From positions 291,523 through 355,522 of the forward strand of contig NZ_CP109788.1 in assembly GCF_025857195.1 (NCBI RefSeq): a DNA stretch of 64,000 nucleotides, written 5' to 3'. The position numbers and the translations under genes are program-made. The notes beneath the pieces were generated by a model, which made no database searches, was not told the DNA's origin, and saw only the letters and a list, made by a program, of their open reading frames with translations. The DNA is from Leisingera thetidis. Its GTDB lineage: Bacteria; Pseudomonadota; Alphaproteobacteria; Rhodobacterales; Rhodobacteraceae. Below, one piece after another: positions 44,837-54,195 of the stretch; the stretch's first letter is position 1, and the number at the start of each line of letters is the position of its first letter.

Positions 44837-45903
44837 TCACCATTACCCCCCGCACATCCGCAGGCTGGCAGGCGCAGCTTGCAGCCTATGTTCTGGCGCT
44901 GCTCCTGGGCTTTGGCGCTTCGGCCCTGCTGATAACCGCAAGCGGCGCCAGCGTTTCCGAAGGGTTTGGTGCGCTTTACGAAGGCGCCTTTGGCAGCTGG
45001 GAGGCAGTGCTGCAAAGCTTGGTTGCAGCGACGCCGCTGATATTTACTGGCCTGGCTACCGTGATTGCCTTCCGGGCTGAGATCTGGAGTATCGGCCAGG
45101 AAGGGCAAATGTTTGCCGGTGCCATGTGCGGCTATTGGGCCAGTCTGTATCTGGGCGGCGCCCCGTGGCTGATCGCAATTCCAATTATCATCCTGGCCGC
45201 GATGGTCGGCGGCGGCGCTCTCGGCGGGCTGTGCGGCTGGCTGAAGACCCGATTCAGTGTCAATGAGATCATCTCAACCGTGATGCTGAACTATGTGGTC
45301 GTCTATCTGCTCTCGTATTTGCTGGCAGGCGGGCCGTGGACTGCAGAAGGTTCCACCTCTTACCACCAGACGCCGGTGTTTGATGAAAACTTCCACCTGC
45401 CGCTTTTGGTCGGCAGTGTGAAGCTGCATATCGGTTTCCCGCTCGCCCTGGCCGCGGCCGCGGTGTGCTGGGTGATCATCAAGAAAACGCCGCTGGGCTT
45501 TGAGATCCGCGCCCTTGGCTTCAACCCCACCGCGCTGCGGTTCAAGGGCGTAAACGTCACCCGCACCGTGCTGATTGTCATGTGCCTCAGCGGTGCGTTG
45601 TCAGCGCTGGCAGGGGTTTCCGAGATCTTTGGCGTCAACTACCGTTTGCGCGGCGATGTGATGGCAGGCCTTGGCTTTACCGGCATCATCGTCGGCATGA
45701 TTGGTGGGCTGAACCCCATTGGCGCAGTGATCGCAGCGCTCTTGTTCGGCGCCTTGGCCAACGGTTCACTGTACATGAGCGTGCTGTCCGACATCCCTCC
45801 GTCTCTGGTGCCTGCAATGCAGGGCATCCTGCTGCTTTTCTTCCTCAGCGCATCAGTTCTGGTCCGTTACTCAATCAGCATTGTGAGGCCTGTTCATGTC
45901 TGA
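44833..45903 (+). CDS. Nucleoside ABC transporter permease 1 (NupP-like)
   Basis: 356 residues from the ATG at 44833 that overlaps the ATPase stop. About nine or ten hydrophobic segments are seen; AEIWSIGQEGQMFAGAMCGY and RFSVNEIISTVMLNYVVVYL are typical of BMP-type permeases. It pairs with the following permease, whose start overlaps this gene by 8 bp. Located in the inner membrane, importing purine nucleosides or bases. Confidence 0.9.
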   Translation: MITITPRTSAGWQAQLAAYVLALLLGFGASALLITASGASVSEGFGALYEGAFGSWEAVLQSLVAATPLIFTGLATVIAFRAEIWSIGQEGQMFAGAMCGYWASLYLGGAPWLIAIPIIILAAMVGGGALGGLCGWLKTRFSVNEIISTVMLNYVVVYLLSYLLAGGPWTAEGSTSYHQTPVFDENFHLPLLVGSVKLHIGFPLALAAAAVCWVIIKKTPLGFEIRALGFNPTALRFKGVNVTRTVLIVMCLSGALSALAGVSEIFGVNYRLRGDVMAGLGFTGIIVGMIGGLNPIGAVIAALLFGALANGSLYMSVLSDIPPSLVPAMQGILLLFFLSASVLVRYSISIVRPVHV

Positions 45904-46828
45904 GCTGCTTGCCCCCGATATCCTTATGTCGATCATAACCGCCGCTATGGGTGTGGCCACGGTGATCCTGCTGGCCGCTCTGGGCGAATTGGTAACCGAA
46001 CGCTCAGGCATCTGGAACATGGGTGTCGAAGGAACCATGCTTTTCGGCTGCCTGATCGCCTATCTGGTAATGGCGGAAACCGGCTCTCCCGTCCTTGCAG
46101 CCATGGTGGCAATGGCCTCCGGGCTGGCGGCCGGATTGCTGATCGGCGTCATGACCGTAACCCTGCGAGTAGATCACTTTGTCACCGGTCTTGGCTTCAA
46201 TCTTCTGGCCAGCGGCCTGACACTGTTCTGGTTCCGCAGCTATGTGGGCGGCGGCAAACCGCCCGGTTATTCGACAATCAATGAGTTTCCGGTGCCGCTT
46301 TTGTCTGACATTCCAGTGATCGGTCCGATCCTGTTTGACCAGCACCTGCTGACCTACGCCGCTTTCCTGAGCGTACCCTTCATCGCGTTCTTCCTGCGGC
46401 GGACTACCTACGGGTTGGAAACTCGCGCCGCGGGCGAAAACCCGCAGTTCTTGGAGGCCAAAGGCCTGTCGGTAGCGACCCGCCAGTACAGCGCGCTGCT
46501 GTTCGGTTCGGCGTTGACTGCCCTAGGTGGCGCCTTCCTGATGATGGCCTTTGCGGATCAGTTCCGCCCGGACATCTCCGGCGGCCGGGGCTGGCTGGCT
46601 ATTGTGGCGGTCATTGCCGGCAACTGGCGCCCGGTCCGCACCATGATCGCGGTGCTGATCTTTGCCTTCCTGGACAGTGTTGCAGTCCATGCGCAAGGCG
46701 TTGGTGTCGACATTCCTTATCAGTTCTTCCTGATGCTGCCTTACGTGGCCTCGATCTTGCTGCTGGTGATGATCCGCAGCCGCTCAGGCCAGCCTGCAAA
46801 ACTTGGCGTCCCCTATCTCAAGCACTAA
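45896..46828 (+). CDS. Nucleoside ABC transporter permease 2 (NupQ-like)
   Basis: 310 residues, hydrophobic, with GELVTERSGIWNMGVEGTML near the N-terminus, the signature opening of the second permease in BMP/nucleoside transporters, and LDSVAVHAQGVGVDIPYQFF near the C-terminus. It overlaps the first permease by 8 bp, and the deaminase start lies 15 bp after its stop. Completes the importer. Confidence 0.9.
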   Translation: MSELLAPDILMSIITAAMGVATVILLAALGELVTERSGIWNMGVEGTMLFGCLIAYLVMAETGSPVLAAMVAMASGLAAGLLIGVMTVTLRVDHFVTGLGFNLLASGLTLFWFRSYVGGGKPPGYSTINEFPVPLLSDIPVIGPILFDQHLLTYAAFLSVPFIAFFLRRTTYGLETRAAGENPQFLEAKGLSVATRQYSALLFGSALTALGGAFLMMAFADQFRPDISGGRGWLAIVAVIAGNWRPVRTMIAVLIFAFLDSVAVHAQGVGVDIPYQFFLMLPYVASILLLVMIRSRSGQPAKLGVPYLKH

Positions 46829-46842
46829 TGACAGGAGTTCCC

Positions 46843-48633
46843 ATGTCTATTCCTTCCTGGACAGAATCCGCACCGCGCCTGATCGACACCGCAATGGGAC
46901 GTACCCCAGCCGACAGTGTCATCCGCGGCGGCAAATGGGTGAATGTGTACTCGGGCGAGATCATCCCTAACACAGATATTGCCATCGCCGCCGGACGGAT
47001 AGCTTATGTCGGCCCGGACGCAAGCCACGCGGTCGGCGCAAATACCAAGGTAATCGAGGCCAAGGGCCGCTACATGGTGCCGGGTCTGTGCGATGCGCAT
47101 ATGCACGTCGAAAGCGGCATGGTCACAGTGACTGAGTTCGCCCGCGCGGTAATCCCGCACGGCACCACCTCAATGTTCATAGATCCGCATGAGATCGCTA
47201 ATGTGTTGGGCCTGGCTGGAGTTCGGCTGATGCATGACGATGCCGCCAGCCTGCCGATCAATGTACAGGTGCAGGTGCCCTCCTGCGTGCCCTCGGCACC
47301 TGGGTTGGAGAACGCAGGCGCAGAGTTCAGCATCAGGGATGTAACCGAGGCGCTTGGGTGGCCACAGACCTGCGGCCTTGGTGAAATGATGAATTTCCCC
47401 GGCGTCGCCATGAATGATCCCAAGATGATCGGCGAAATCGGCGCCACTCAACTGGCCGACAAGACGGTTGGCGGTCATTTCGCCTCGCCGGATCTTGGGC
47501 TGATGTTCCACGGCTATGTGGCCGGCGGCCCGGCGGACGATCATGAGGGCACCCGCAAGGAAGATCCCGCCGCCCGCATCCGTCAGGGCATGCGCGCCAT
47601 GCTCCGGCTTGGCTCGGCCTGGTATGACGTGGCCGAGCAGATCAAGGCGGTCACAGAGGACGGAATGGACCCGCGGAACTTTCTCCTCTGCACCGACGAT
47701 AGCCACTCCGGAACGCTGGTGAACGACGGCCATATGAATCGTGTGGTCCGCCATGCCATCCAGCAGGGGTTGAAGCCCATCACCGCCATTCAGATGGCCA
47801 CTCTTAACACCGCCCAGCATTTCGGCATGGAAAGGGACATCGGCTCCATCTCCCCTGGTCGCCGGGCTGACATTATCTTGACCTCCGACCTGCCGACCCT
47901 TCCGGTGGAACTTGTAATGGCCGCTGGCGAGGTGCTGGCGGAAGACGGCAGGCTTACAGCAGATATTCCCGTCAACGACTACCCGGAACTTGCCAAGAAC
48001 ACCGTCAACCTTGGCAAGCGCCTGGCTGCGGATGACTTTGACATTTATGCCCCTGAAGGCGCGGCAGAGGTGAGAGCCCGGGTCATTGGCGTCATTGAAA
48101 ACCAAGCCCCGACACGGGCACTGGAGGCCAATCTCAGCGTCGAGAACGGGTTGGTCAGTATGGATGCCGGAAAAGATGTCTGTCAGATCGCGCTGGTCGA
48201 GCGCCACCGAGGTACCGGCGGTGTGGTGAATGGCTTCGTATCCGGTTTCGGTTACGACAAACCCTGTGCGGTGGCCTCGACTGTCGCACATGACAGCCAC
48301 CATATGATTGTTGTTGGCACCTCCAAGGAGGACATGGCGGCAGCGGCCAATCACCTGGGAAAAGTCGGCGGGGGTATCACCGTCTTCTCCGAAGGCAAGG
48401 AACTGGCAACCGTTGAACTGGCCATTGCCGGCCTGATGTCAGAGGAACGCGCGGAGATGGTCGCCGAGAAAGCCGCGGCGATGGTCGCCGCTATGGGCAC
48501 ATGCGGCTGCAAGCTGAACAACGCCTATATGCAGCATTCGCTGATGGCGCTGGTTGTGATCCCCGAAATCCGGATTTCAGATTTGGGGATCATTGACGTC
48601 TCAAAGTTCGAAAAGGTCGGTCTGTTCATCTGA
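46843..48633 (+). CDS. ade: Adenine deaminase
   Basis: 596 residues. ATG 46843 is chosen because ACAGGAG lies just upstream; an ATG at 46828 overlapping the permease stop is less likely. Amidohydrolase metal and catalytic segments are intact: LCDAHMHVESG, SMFIDPHEIANVLG, GLGEMMNFPGV, VGGHFASPD, DDHEGTRK, LLCTDDSH and the C-terminal AHDSHHMIVVG. The reaction is adenine to hypoxanthine plus ammonia. It closes the operon that begins with a diverged deaminase paralogue and a nucleoside importer, so purine scavenging for nitrogen is the likely purpose. Its stop is followed by spacer; ACGGTTACCGT near 48649 is a short palindrome. Confidence 0.9.
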   Translation: MSIPSWTESAPRLIDTAMGRTPADSVIRGGKWVNVYSGEIIPNTDIAIAAGRIAYVGPDASHAVGANTKVIEAKGRYMVPGLCDAHMHVESGMVTVTEFARAVIPHGTTSMFIDPHEIANVLGLAGVRLMHDDAASLPINVQVQVPSCVPSAPGLENAGAEFSIRDVTEALGWPQTCGLGEMMNFPGVAMNDPKMIGEIGATQLADKTVGGHFASPDLGLMFHGYVAGGPADDHEGTRKEDPAARIRQGMRAMLRLGSAWYDVAEQIKAVTEDGMDPRNFLLCTDDSHSGTLVNDGHMNRVVRHAIQQGLKPITAIQMATLNTAQHFGMERDIGSISPGRRADIILTSDLPTLPVELVMAAGEVLAEDGRLTADIPVNDYPELAKNTVNLGKRLAADDFDIYAPEGAAEVRARVIGVIENQAPTRALEANLSVENGLVSMDAGKDVCQIALVERHRGTGGVVNGFVSGFGYDKPCAVASTVAHDSHHMIVVGTSKEDMAAAANHLGKVGGGITVFSEGKELATVELAIAGLMSEERAEMVAEKAAAMVAAMGTCGCKLNNAYMQHSLMALVVIPEIRISDLGIIDVSKFEKVGLFI

Positions 48634-48829
48634 ATCAGGAGGAGAACGGTTACCGTACCCACCCTTCTGGAACCCGCAGCGAATACTCACTTGGTTCTGT
48701 GTTCTATGAGATTGGCTTCCGGTCTTCATTGCGAAGGAAATAAACTGCTGAATTCCCTACTACCGCAGCGCGAATTGAGAGCGGGTGCAGCAAACTTTCG
48801 CTGCGCCTGCGATCAACGAGAATTCAGCG

Positions 48830-48960
48830 TGAGCTGCTCGCCTCAAACGTCTACAGTTTGAAGTTAACCTGCTCTCCAAGCCAGGAGACAAACAATGCTC
48901 ATAAACCGTTTCAGCGAAGCGCAGATTACAGGCATGCTGAAGGAGCATCAGGCCGAATGA
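48830..48960 (+). pseudogene. IS3-family left end with orfA start, truncated
   Basis: The order of sequence from 48830 (TGAGCTGCTCGCCTCAAACG, then TTTGAAGTTAACCTG, then CTCTCCAAGCCAGGAG) parallels the corresponding end of the IS3 element at 8687 read inward. ATG 48895 gives MLINRFSEAQITGMLKEHQA and then a stop, a diverged start of orfA (compare MRKSRFSEEQIIGILKEHQA). Nothing further of the element is present. 48634-48829 holds no gene. Confidence 0.75.
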
Positions 48961-49675
48961 CCACAAATGGGAAGTTGGCAGCGCTGCCGAAAATTTCGTG
49001 CTGCGTGAGCGCGGGTTTTCTGCGGCAGCAATAGCTGCAAGAGCACAAGGCGGCTCCGTCCGGCAATGTGTGAGTTCATCAGTTTCAAAGCTTCGCAGCC
49101 GCAGCGAACGGCAGGATCTGCCGGCTGCGCCGCACCATAAAACCTCGGTCGGTTGCGTCAAACGGCCAAGCTTGCAATGGGCGCTTGTTCACGCATCGCT
49201 GCCGCACGGGGCGACCTGGACTGCACATACGGCGAAAAGCGGTTTCATTTCCTTTCTGAATCCCGTCCACTGCTCGGCAAGGAGTTCACTGACATCGGCC
49301 TGTATTGACCCGGAAGGCCAAGGGCACGGGTGCCAGCATGAGAAAGTGTAGGCCGTTGCCGGGGCTGGCATGTTGCCCCTGTCTGCGCTGGAAATTTCCT
49401 TGAGGCCGGCGGCTTCAGGAGAAACCAGCCACTCGGCTACCCGCATTTCGGAGCTGTTTTCATAAGTATACTGTGTGATGTGGCCAAACATATGAAAAGG
49501 CGCGCCGGCAGCCTGCTGCGTGTTGGTGTGGACCTTCTACGACGCCCAACCCGCTTCAGCCATGGGAAACAGGAATAGGCCCAGCCGCCCTGTTCAAGGC
49601 AAGCAAGTGAAGCAGCGTATGCCACCGGCGGAGGCCGTCTGACGAGATGACGGTGCTGGTGATAAGTCCAACCCT
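48961..49675. other. Spacer with tandem hairpins, no gene seen
   Basis: TTCGC-AGCCGCA-GCGAA (49092-49108) is followed at once by CGGCAG-GAT-CTGCCG (49109-49123); the second shares its arms with the REP-like elements at 6862 and 33361 but has a shorter core. Several short frames exist, none recognisable. Confidence 0.5.
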
Positions 49676-50212
49676 ATGGCCGGCCATAAGTTCAGACCTG
49701 AGATCGACGTCCTTTCCGCCGCTGACGCTCCGCGCCGGCGGCACTGGAGCGATGCCGGCAAGATCCGGATCGTGGAGGAGAGCTTTGTGGGGCACCGTCA
49801 GGTGGCCGCAACTGCGCGGCGGCACGGTGTGTCGCGTTCGCTGCTGGCAATATGCGGCGGCAATATCGCGGCGGCGAGCTGGGCGGCAAGACGGCGCCTG
49901 CGTTCATCCCGCTGTCGATCTCGCTGAAGCGCCTGCGGCGGCTCCAGCAGTGCAGCAGGGTCTCGGACGCGACCCGCATGCGGGTGAGATCTTCTGCGTC
50001 CGGGGCGCAAGGGCGACTTGGTCAAACTGCTTTGGCACGATGGTGCCGGCATGCCGCTCTACACCAAACGGCTGGAAACGGGAAAGTTCATCCGGCCGGC
50101 CAGCGGGACCGGCGAAGCGGTGCAGATCTCCGCGGCCCAGCTCGGATACCTGCTGGAGGGGATCGGCCGGCGCAATCCGCGCTGGACACAACGCCCTGCA
50201 AAGGCGGGATAA
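49676..50212 (+). pseudogene. IS66 tnpA and tnpB remnants fused by deletion
   Basis: ATG 49676 gives HWSDAGKIRIVEESF then AATARRHGVSRSLLAI, an IS66 TnpA helix-turn-helix, then a one-base loss at about 49852 shifts the frame (WRRQYRGGELGGKTAPAF continues). From about 49946 the DNA is tnpB: VQQGLGRDPHAGEIF, and in the next frame GDLVKLLWHDGAGMPLYTKR, ISAAQLGYLLEGI and a stop near 50212. The end of tnpA and the start of tnpB are missing, so neither product is functional. Confidence 0.8.
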
Positions 50213-50272
50213 ATTGGTCTCATCAGCCTTATTTACATAGGTTTTGCGGGGCGCGCGTGGCAGGTCCCGGCG

Positions 50273-50590
50273 ATGTCAGATGCCGCTTCCGAGATTGCCG
50301 GATTGCGCGCCGCACTTGCGGCATCGGAAGCACGTGCCGAAGCTGCCGGGACCGAATTTGCGCAGGTCCGGGCGGCGGTCTCGGCCTCCGAGGCGATGAT
50401 CAAGCATCTCCGGCGCGAGATCGCCAAACTCCGGCGCGAACAATATGGCCGCAGCTCGGAACGGCGTGCCCGCTTGACCGGCCAGATGGAGATGCCGCTC
50501 GAGGAGCTCGAAGCTGCGGCCGCCGAGGATGAGATCGCGGCGATGAGGCTGACGAAGACCGCGGCCGTGGCCGGCTTCGAACGCCGGCGG
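50273..50590 (+). pseudogene. IS66 tnpC N-terminal fragment
   Basis: MSDAASEIAGLRAALAASEA and then IKHLRREIAKLRREQYGRSS are the coiled-coil start of the IS66 TnpC transposase. The similarity ends soon after EEDE-like acidic repeats (EELEAAAAEDEIAAMRL) at about 50570; the zinc finger and DDE domain are absent. The frame then runs into a different sequence family. Confidence 0.75.
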
Positions 50591-50782
50591 CGCCTGGGGC
50601 TACGAAGAGTTCCTCGAAGCCCCCGCCGATCCCGGCCAGCGCAACACGAGGACATGATCTGCTGGTCGGGCGGCGCGTTTGATCCCGACGATGCCAAGGC
50701 CGACAGGATCGTCGGGCGGCTTAACCAGCTTGCAAAGAAAGCGGCGCCGCGGCCCCGCCCCCCCCCCAAGGGCACTGCCTGA
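50588..50782 (+). pseudogene. pRiA4b ORF-3-like protein, C-terminal fragment with frameshift
   Basis: One frame gives AWGYEEFLEAPADPGQ and, after a small indel near 50645, the other gives HEDMICWSGGAFDPDDAKAD and the end of the protein at 50782. GG-x-GYEEFLEALxDP and HExMLxWxGGxFDP are the usual end of plasmid pRiA4b ORF-3 family proteins. These are common on plasmids and near IS66; the function is unknown. Confidence 0.55.
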
Positions 50783-50910
50783 GAACTGCCCACGTCCGCG
50801 GTCCACGCCGGATGGTTGCGAAGCAGCCGGCGTCTTCAAACGTTCCCAGGTCTGTGCACCTCAGCTGCACGATCTCTGACTTGCTCAAGGCATCCAGAGC
50901 ACATCATACG

Positions 50911-51003
50911 CTGTAGCGCATAAATCTAACTTACTCGCCTAAGCGTATAGTTTAAGATTATTCCCTACAGCGTATATTGTCAATTTATTCGCCATAGCGT
51001 ATC
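50911..51003 (+). promoter_or_regulatory. Four direct repeats forming the hipBA operator/promoter
   Basis: An AGCGTAT core recurs four times with roughly 27-bp spacing: TAGCGCATAA (50914), AAGCGTATAG (50941), CAGCGTATAT (50968) and TAGCGTATCA (50995). The DNA between is A+T-rich, unlike its surroundings, and the last repeat lies 9 bp before the hipB start. This is what a self-repressing antitoxin site should look like. Confidence 0.7.
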
Positions 51004-51011
51004 ATCTTCGC

Positions 51012-51263
51012 ATGACAGAACTCGCTCGCACACCAAGACAGATCGGCTCCATCATCCAGCGCGCGCGCAAACAGCGCGGCTGGTCGCAATCGCAGCTTTC
51101 TGAACGCGCCGGGTTGCGCCAGGCCACGATCTCCCAGGTCGAAAGCGGCGAGAAGCCTGCGAAGCTCGGCACCATCCTGGCCGTCCTTGCAGCTCTTGAC
51201 CTGGAATTCAGGATCGGCGCGCGCACCAAAGGGCACGGGCAGGATATCGAGGAGCTTTTCTAA
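51012..51263 (+). CDS. hipB: HipB-like antitoxin, XRE-family repressor
   Basis: 83 residues, mostly one helix-turn-helix: IIQRARKQRGWSQSQLSERA, then LRQATISQVESGEKPAKLGT, then a short tail. HipB neutralises the HipA kinase and represses the operon. The stop TAA shares a base with the hipA start (TAATG), the standard coupling of the pair. Four repeated sites immediately upstream fit autoregulation. Confidence 0.9.
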   Translation: MTELARTPRQIGSIIQRARKQRGWSQSQLSERAGLRQATISQVESGEKPAKLGTILAVLAALDLEFRIGARTKGHGQDIEELF

Positions 51264-52588
51264 TGGGACGGCGCCCCGCATATATGCCCTTGCGGATCTA
51301 CCTGAACAACCGCCGCGTCGGAACACTCAGCCGTGAAAGAAGCGGTGCCACCGGCTTTGCCTATCACCACGATTGGCTGGCGTGGGAGCATGCCCTGCCT
51401 GTCTCCCTTTCGCTGCCATTGCGCGAAACGCCGTACCGGGGAGAGCCTGTTGCGGCGGTTTTCGAGAACCTGCTGCCTGACTCCGGCAAGCTGCGCCGCC
51501 TGGTTGCCGGAAAAGTCGGCGCCCGGGGCATTGACGCCTACAATATGCTGGCCAAGATCGGCCATGACTGTGTCGGCGCGCTGCAATTCATCGCGGGGGA
51601 TGATGAGGCGCCCGACGCCACCGGCAGGCTGAAAGGCGAAACGGTTGACGCCGGGGCCATCGAGAACCTCCTGAAAGGCCTGAGCCAGGCCCCTCTCGGC
51701 CTGACGGGCGATGACGCGTTCCGGATTTCCGTGGCGGGTGCACAGGAAAAAACCGCCCTGCTCCGGCACGACGGGCAATGGATCAAGCCGCACGGCGCGA
51801 CCCCGACCACACATCTCATCAAGACACAGATCGGCAGGCTGCCCGGCGGCATCGATCTCTCGGACAGCGTCGAGAACGAATACTACTGCCTCAAACTCAC
51901 AGCGGCCTTCGGCCTGCCGGTGAACACCGCCGCCATTGAAACCTTCGGGGATACCAAGGCCCTTGTGATAGAGCGTTTCGACCGCCGCTGGACAAAGGAC
52001 GGACGCCTCCTGCGCCTGCCGCAGGAAGACTGCTGCCAGGCTCTGTCCGTACCGCCGACCCTGAAATACCAGAATGAGGGCGGACCGGGCATGGCCGACA
52101 TACTCGGCCTGCTCAAAGGCAGCGATACGCCCCTCGAAGATCAGGAAACCTTCCTGAAGGCTCAATTGGTCTTCTGGCTGATCGGCGCAACAGACGGCCA
52201 TGCCAAGAACTTCAGCGTGTTTCTCAGTCCGGGCGGCAGCTACCGCATGACCCCGCTCTATGACATCCTGACGGCCCAGCCCGCGCTGAACGCCCGCCAG
52301 ATCGAGCGCAAGCAGATGAAAATGGCGATGTCGGCGGGCAACAGCCGCCATTATCGCTTCGACCAGATTCACGGGCGGCATTTCGTGCAAACGGCCATGC
52401 GGGCGGGGCTCTCGAAAAAACGTGCGCACAGCCTCATCGAAGACATTGCAGAACGTGCGCCCAAGGCGCTCGAAACAGCCGCCGAGTCCCTGCCCGCGGG
52501 TTTTCCAGCCGACGTTATTGAAGCCGTCAGCGAGGCCGTCCGCGGACGCCTGGGCGGATTGCACTCGGCGGCTGCCCCCAGGGGCTAG
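51263..52588 (+). CDS. hipA: HipA-like serine/threonine kinase toxin
   Basis: 441 residues, close to E. coli HipA. The phosphorylatable P-loop is FRISVAGAQEKTALL (about 150-164), the N-lobe contains WIKPHGATPTTHLIK, the catalytic loop is GATDGHAKNFSVFL (Asp about 311) and the metal Asp is in LYDILTA. HipA-type kinases phosphorylate glutamyl-tRNA synthetase or other targets and cause dormancy and persistence; here the target is unknown. All catalytic residues are present, so the toxin should be active. The module lies directly next to IS66 debris, consistent with arrival by transfer. Confidence 0.9.
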   Translation: MGRRPAYMPLRIYLNNRRVGTLSRERSGATGFAYHHDWLAWEHALPVSLSLPLRETPYRGEPVAAVFENLLPDSGKLRRLVAGKVGARGIDAYNMLAKIGHDCVGALQFIAGDDEAPDATGRLKGETVDAGAIENLLKGLSQAPLGLTGDDAFRISVAGAQEKTALLRHDGQWIKPHGATPTTHLIKTQIGRLPGGIDLSDSVENEYYCLKLTAAFGLPVNTAAIETFGDTKALVIERFDRRWTKDGRLLRLPQEDCCQALSVPPTLKYQNEGGPGMADILGLLKGSDTPLEDQETFLKAQLVFWLIGATDGHAKNFSVFLSPGGSYRMTPLYDILTAQPALNARQIERKQMKMAMSAGNSRHYRFDQIHGRHFVQTAMRAGLSKKRAHSLIEDIAERAPKALETAAESLPAGFPADVIEAVSEAVRGRLGGLHSAAAPRG

Positions 52589-52756
52589 GACGCGGCAAGC
52601 GGCTGGCCCTGCCGCTCCCGGCCAGGCCTCTTGTGTGCCTGCGGTTGCCATTGCGATCAGCGCTTCAGGACGCAATGCAGAGACGTGAGGCTGACCTGCC
52701 CGAATGGCCAAGCGGTATCAGGCCTGCCGAAAGGCATTTTACTGTTGCCGGAGTGA

Positions 52757-53179
52757 TCAGACGAGCAGTCTGCCATCCTTGTCCATCACCATTTCGCCGT
52801 CCTCTTTAACAAGCGGACCTGGCGGCAGGTGATCCAGAAGATCCAGAACCGTTTCCGATGGGCGGCACAGGCGGACTCCTTTGGGACTGCAGACCAGGGG
52901 CCGGTTCACCAGAATCGGATGTTCAACCATGGCATCAAGCAGCGCGTTTTCGTCCACGGCTGCATCGCAAAGGCCAAGGTCTTCTGCTGGCGAGCGGTGG
53001 ACGCGCAACGCCTCCCGCGCGGTCAGGCCCGCGGCGGCAAAGAGTCCGAGGAGCTGCGGACGTGTCCAGCCGGTTTCGAGATAGTCGACGACAACCGGCT
53101 CCTCACCCGCGGCGCGGATAAAGGCCAGGACATTTCGCGAGGTGCCGCAATCGGGATTGTGGTAAATTACGACGGTCAT
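52757..53179 (-). CDS. arsC: Arsenate reductase, glutaredoxin-dependent ArsC
   Basis: 140 residues. The nucleophilic Cys is in [15 protein letters not shown] (residue 11), and arginines in [18 protein letters not shown] fit the anion-binding triad of plasmid R773-type ArsC. It reduces arsenate to arsenite with glutathione and glutaredoxin. It is the last gene of the arsenic operon and overlaps the Acr3 gene by 4 bp. The operon also contains a second, unrelated ArsC fused to the regulator. The convergent gap to hipA (52589-52756) holds a weak GCCT/AGGC hairpin followed by ATTTT. Confidence 0.92.
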   Translation of the reverse strand: MTVVIYHNPDCGTSRNVLAFIRAAGEEPVVVDYLETGWTRPQLLGLFAAAGLTAREALRVHRSPAEDLGLCDAAVDENALLDAMVEHPILVNRPLVCSPKGVRLCRPSETVLDLLDHLPPGPLVKEDGEMVMDKDGRLLV

Positions 53180-54195
53180 GTTACGGCCTGCGCAAAGCGT
53201 GTCCGGGTCCGGTTCGCAAAGGCCACCAGCGTCAGCATCACCGGCACCTCGACCAGAACACCCACCACTGTTGCAAGCGCTGCACCGGAGTGGAGGCCAA
53301 AGAGGCTGATGGCCACCGCCACCGCCAATTCAAAGAAATTCGAGGTTCCGATCAGGGCGCAGGGAGCCGCAATCCTGTGCGGAACCCGCAGGACATAGGC
53401 GGCAGCATAGGCGGCAAAGAAGATGGCATAGCTCTGGATCAGGATCGGAACGGCAATCATTGCGATCACCGCCGGACGGTCCAGGATCACCTGCCCCTGA
53501 AGCCCGAACAGGATGACCACCGTCGCAATCAGCCCGATGACCGAAAGGGGTTTGACCCGGGCCAGAAACTCCGTGATCCGCGCCTCGCTGCCCAGACGGG
53601 AGCGGGTCCACAGGCCCGCCGCCAGCGGCAGCGCGACAAACAGAACCGCAGACAGGATCAGCGTGCTCCAGGGCACTTCGATATCGGTGACGCCCAGCAG
53701 GAAGGCAACAATCGGCGCAAAGGCAAACACCATGATCAGGTCGTTCACCGAAACCTGCAGCAAAGTGTAGTTTTCGTCCCCCTTGGTCAGCTGGGACCAG
53801 ACAAAGACCATTGCGGTACAGGGGGCGGCACCCAAAAGGATCAGGCCCGCGATATACTGCTGCGCATCACCGGGCTGCACGAAGGGGGCAAAGACCACCT
53901 CGAAGAACAAAACACCCAGCGCTGCCATGGAGAACGGCTTGATCAGCCAGTTCACCACCAGCGTAATGGCCAGGCCCTTGGGCTGGCGGGCCACGTCCTT
54001 GAGGCTGGAGGGATCCACCCCGATCATCATCGGATAGACCATGGCCCAGATCAGCACCGCCACCACCAGGTTGACGCTGGCAACCTCGGCCGCGGCGATG
54101 GTATCCACCACCGCAGGCGCCGCAACGCCAAGCGCAATACCCGCAGCCATGGCCAGCGCCACCCAAAGGCTGAGGTATTTCTCGAAGATGTTCAT
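53176..54195 (-). CDS. acr3: Arsenite efflux permease Acr3
   Basis: 339 residues with about ten membrane segments. The start [17 protein letters not shown], and [19 protein letters not shown] with the conserved Cys of the fourth helix, identify Acr3 rather than ArsB. It exports arsenite across the inner membrane using the proton gradient. It overlaps arsC and arsJ by 4 bp each, so it is tightly coupled in the operon and receives arsenite made by both reductases. Confidence 0.92.
   Translation of the reverse strand: MNIFEKYLSLWVALAMAAGIALGVAAPAVVDTIAAAEVASVNLVVAVLIWAMVYPMMIGVDPSSLKDVARQPKGLAITLVVNWLIKPFSMAALGVLFFEVVFAPFVQPGDAQQYIAGLILLGAAPCTAMVFVWSQLTKGDENYTLLQVSVNDLIMVFAFAPIVAFLLGVTDIEVPWSTLILSAVLFVALPLAAGLWTRSRLGSEARITEFLARVKPLSVIGLIATVVILFGLQGQVILDRPAVIAMIAVPILIQSYAIFFAAYAAAYVLRVPHRIAAPCALIGTSNFFELAVAVAISLFGLHSGAALATVVGVLVEVPVMLTLVAFANRTRTRFAQAVT

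Noticed and set aside
52690..52756. Possible tRNA: a stretch resembling the D-arm of tRNA-Gln (GAATGGCCAAGCGGTATCAG).
   Set aside because: No anticodon stem, T-arm (GGTTCGA) or acceptor pairing follows; probably chance.
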